A stretch of 64,000 nucleotides of DNA from Ktedonospora formicarum. Its GTDB lineage: Bacteria; Chloroflexota; Ktedonobacteria; Ktedonobacterales; Ktedonobacteraceae. Shown here piece by piece: positions 63,963 to 64,000 of the stretch. The notes beneath the pieces were generated by a model, which saw only the letters and a program-made list of their open reading frames with translations, did not search any database and was not told the DNA's origin. The stretch covers positions 62,001 to 126,000 of the forward strand of contig NZ_BNJF01000010.1 of assembly GCF_016587355.1 (NCBI RefSeq). Reading direction: 5' to 3'. The first letter of the stretch is position 1. Each line of letters opens with the position of its first letter. The position numbers were made by a program, and so were the translations under genes.

Positions 63963-64000
63963 CGGTATATTGCTTTAGATCATGACAACATTATCCGTCG

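Noticed and set aside
1..64000. tRNA, rRNA, CRISPR array or replication origin
   Set aside because: No cloverleaf, rRNA sequence, regularly spaced repeats or DnaA-box cluster was noticed on either strand.

Overview
The window looks like a chromosomal stretch from a soil-type bacterium of the class Ktedonobacteria (phylum Chloroflexota). This is inferred, not proven. The support is moderate GC, a protein kinase fused to WD40 repeats, MmyB-type regulators, several CHAP and Cache proteins, F420-type oxidoreductases, a cytochrome P450 set and many sugar-degradation genes, with canonical AGGAGG-type ribosome sites. There are no rRNA or tRNA genes, no CRISPR array and no phage block. One insertion sequence is present and its ends can be set to the base.

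Layout. 1-2.2 kb: start of a lipoprotein gene divergent from a ROK regulator. 2.2-7.9 kb: an MmyB-type regulator, then a damaged stretch with a LuxR/MalT-type regulator broken by a 19-bp tandem duplication, a drug-exporter ATPase with an amber-interrupted permease, and a frameshifted luciferase-like oxidoreductase. 7.9-13.6 kb: a TIM-barrel glycosidase-like protein with a strong promoter and operator, a Na+/H+ antiporter, a small monooxygenase, an SDR lacking its catalytic lysine, and a pyrophosphatase-like protein. 13.7-16.1 kb: TetR, ferredoxin and P450 in one run. 16.2-22.7 kb: a malonate decarboxylase operon mdcABCDEGH with a membrane-protein remnant at its 3' end. 23.2-27.0 kb: a lactate-oxidase-family enzyme convergent with a three-gene UbiX/UbiD/subunit D decarboxylase operon. 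27.4-28.9 kb: an NTF2-like protein and a Tat-exported hydrolase.

29.2-33.0 kb: a complete IS66-family element (15-bp inverted ends, 8-bp target duplication) sits directly upstream of an ECF sigma factor. The sigma gene overlaps a membrane-anchored CHAP protein that has Asp in place of the catalytic Cys, and a second CHAP protein with the Cys intact follows. 33.3-38.7 kb: epimerase, GH36 alpha-galactosidase, acetate transporter and a BadF/GlcNAc-kinase-family protein. 38.8-45.5 kb: a sugar ABC operon (binding protein, two permeases) that also carries a DUF4388 protein, a double-Cache membrane sensor and a second binding protein, and has no ATPase gene. 46.5-57.2 kb: WD40 kinase, frameshifted secreted C39-like peptidase, FAD monooxygenase, GH127 arabinofuranosidase and a peptidase pair (M24 aminopeptidase, S9 peptidase). 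57.3-63.9 kb: two AraC/SDR divergent pairs in mirror orientation flanking a second copy of the glycosidase-like TIM barrel and an aminoglycoside-phosphotransferase-like kinase.

Recurring features are (i) very long, perfect, almost loop-less inverted repeats at gene 3' ends, up to 68 bp and usually without a T-run; (ii) near-consensus promoters with long perfect palindromes at the spacer or start point; (iii) four interrupted genes plus one remnant, which may be real decay or, for the single-base shifts, sequencing error.
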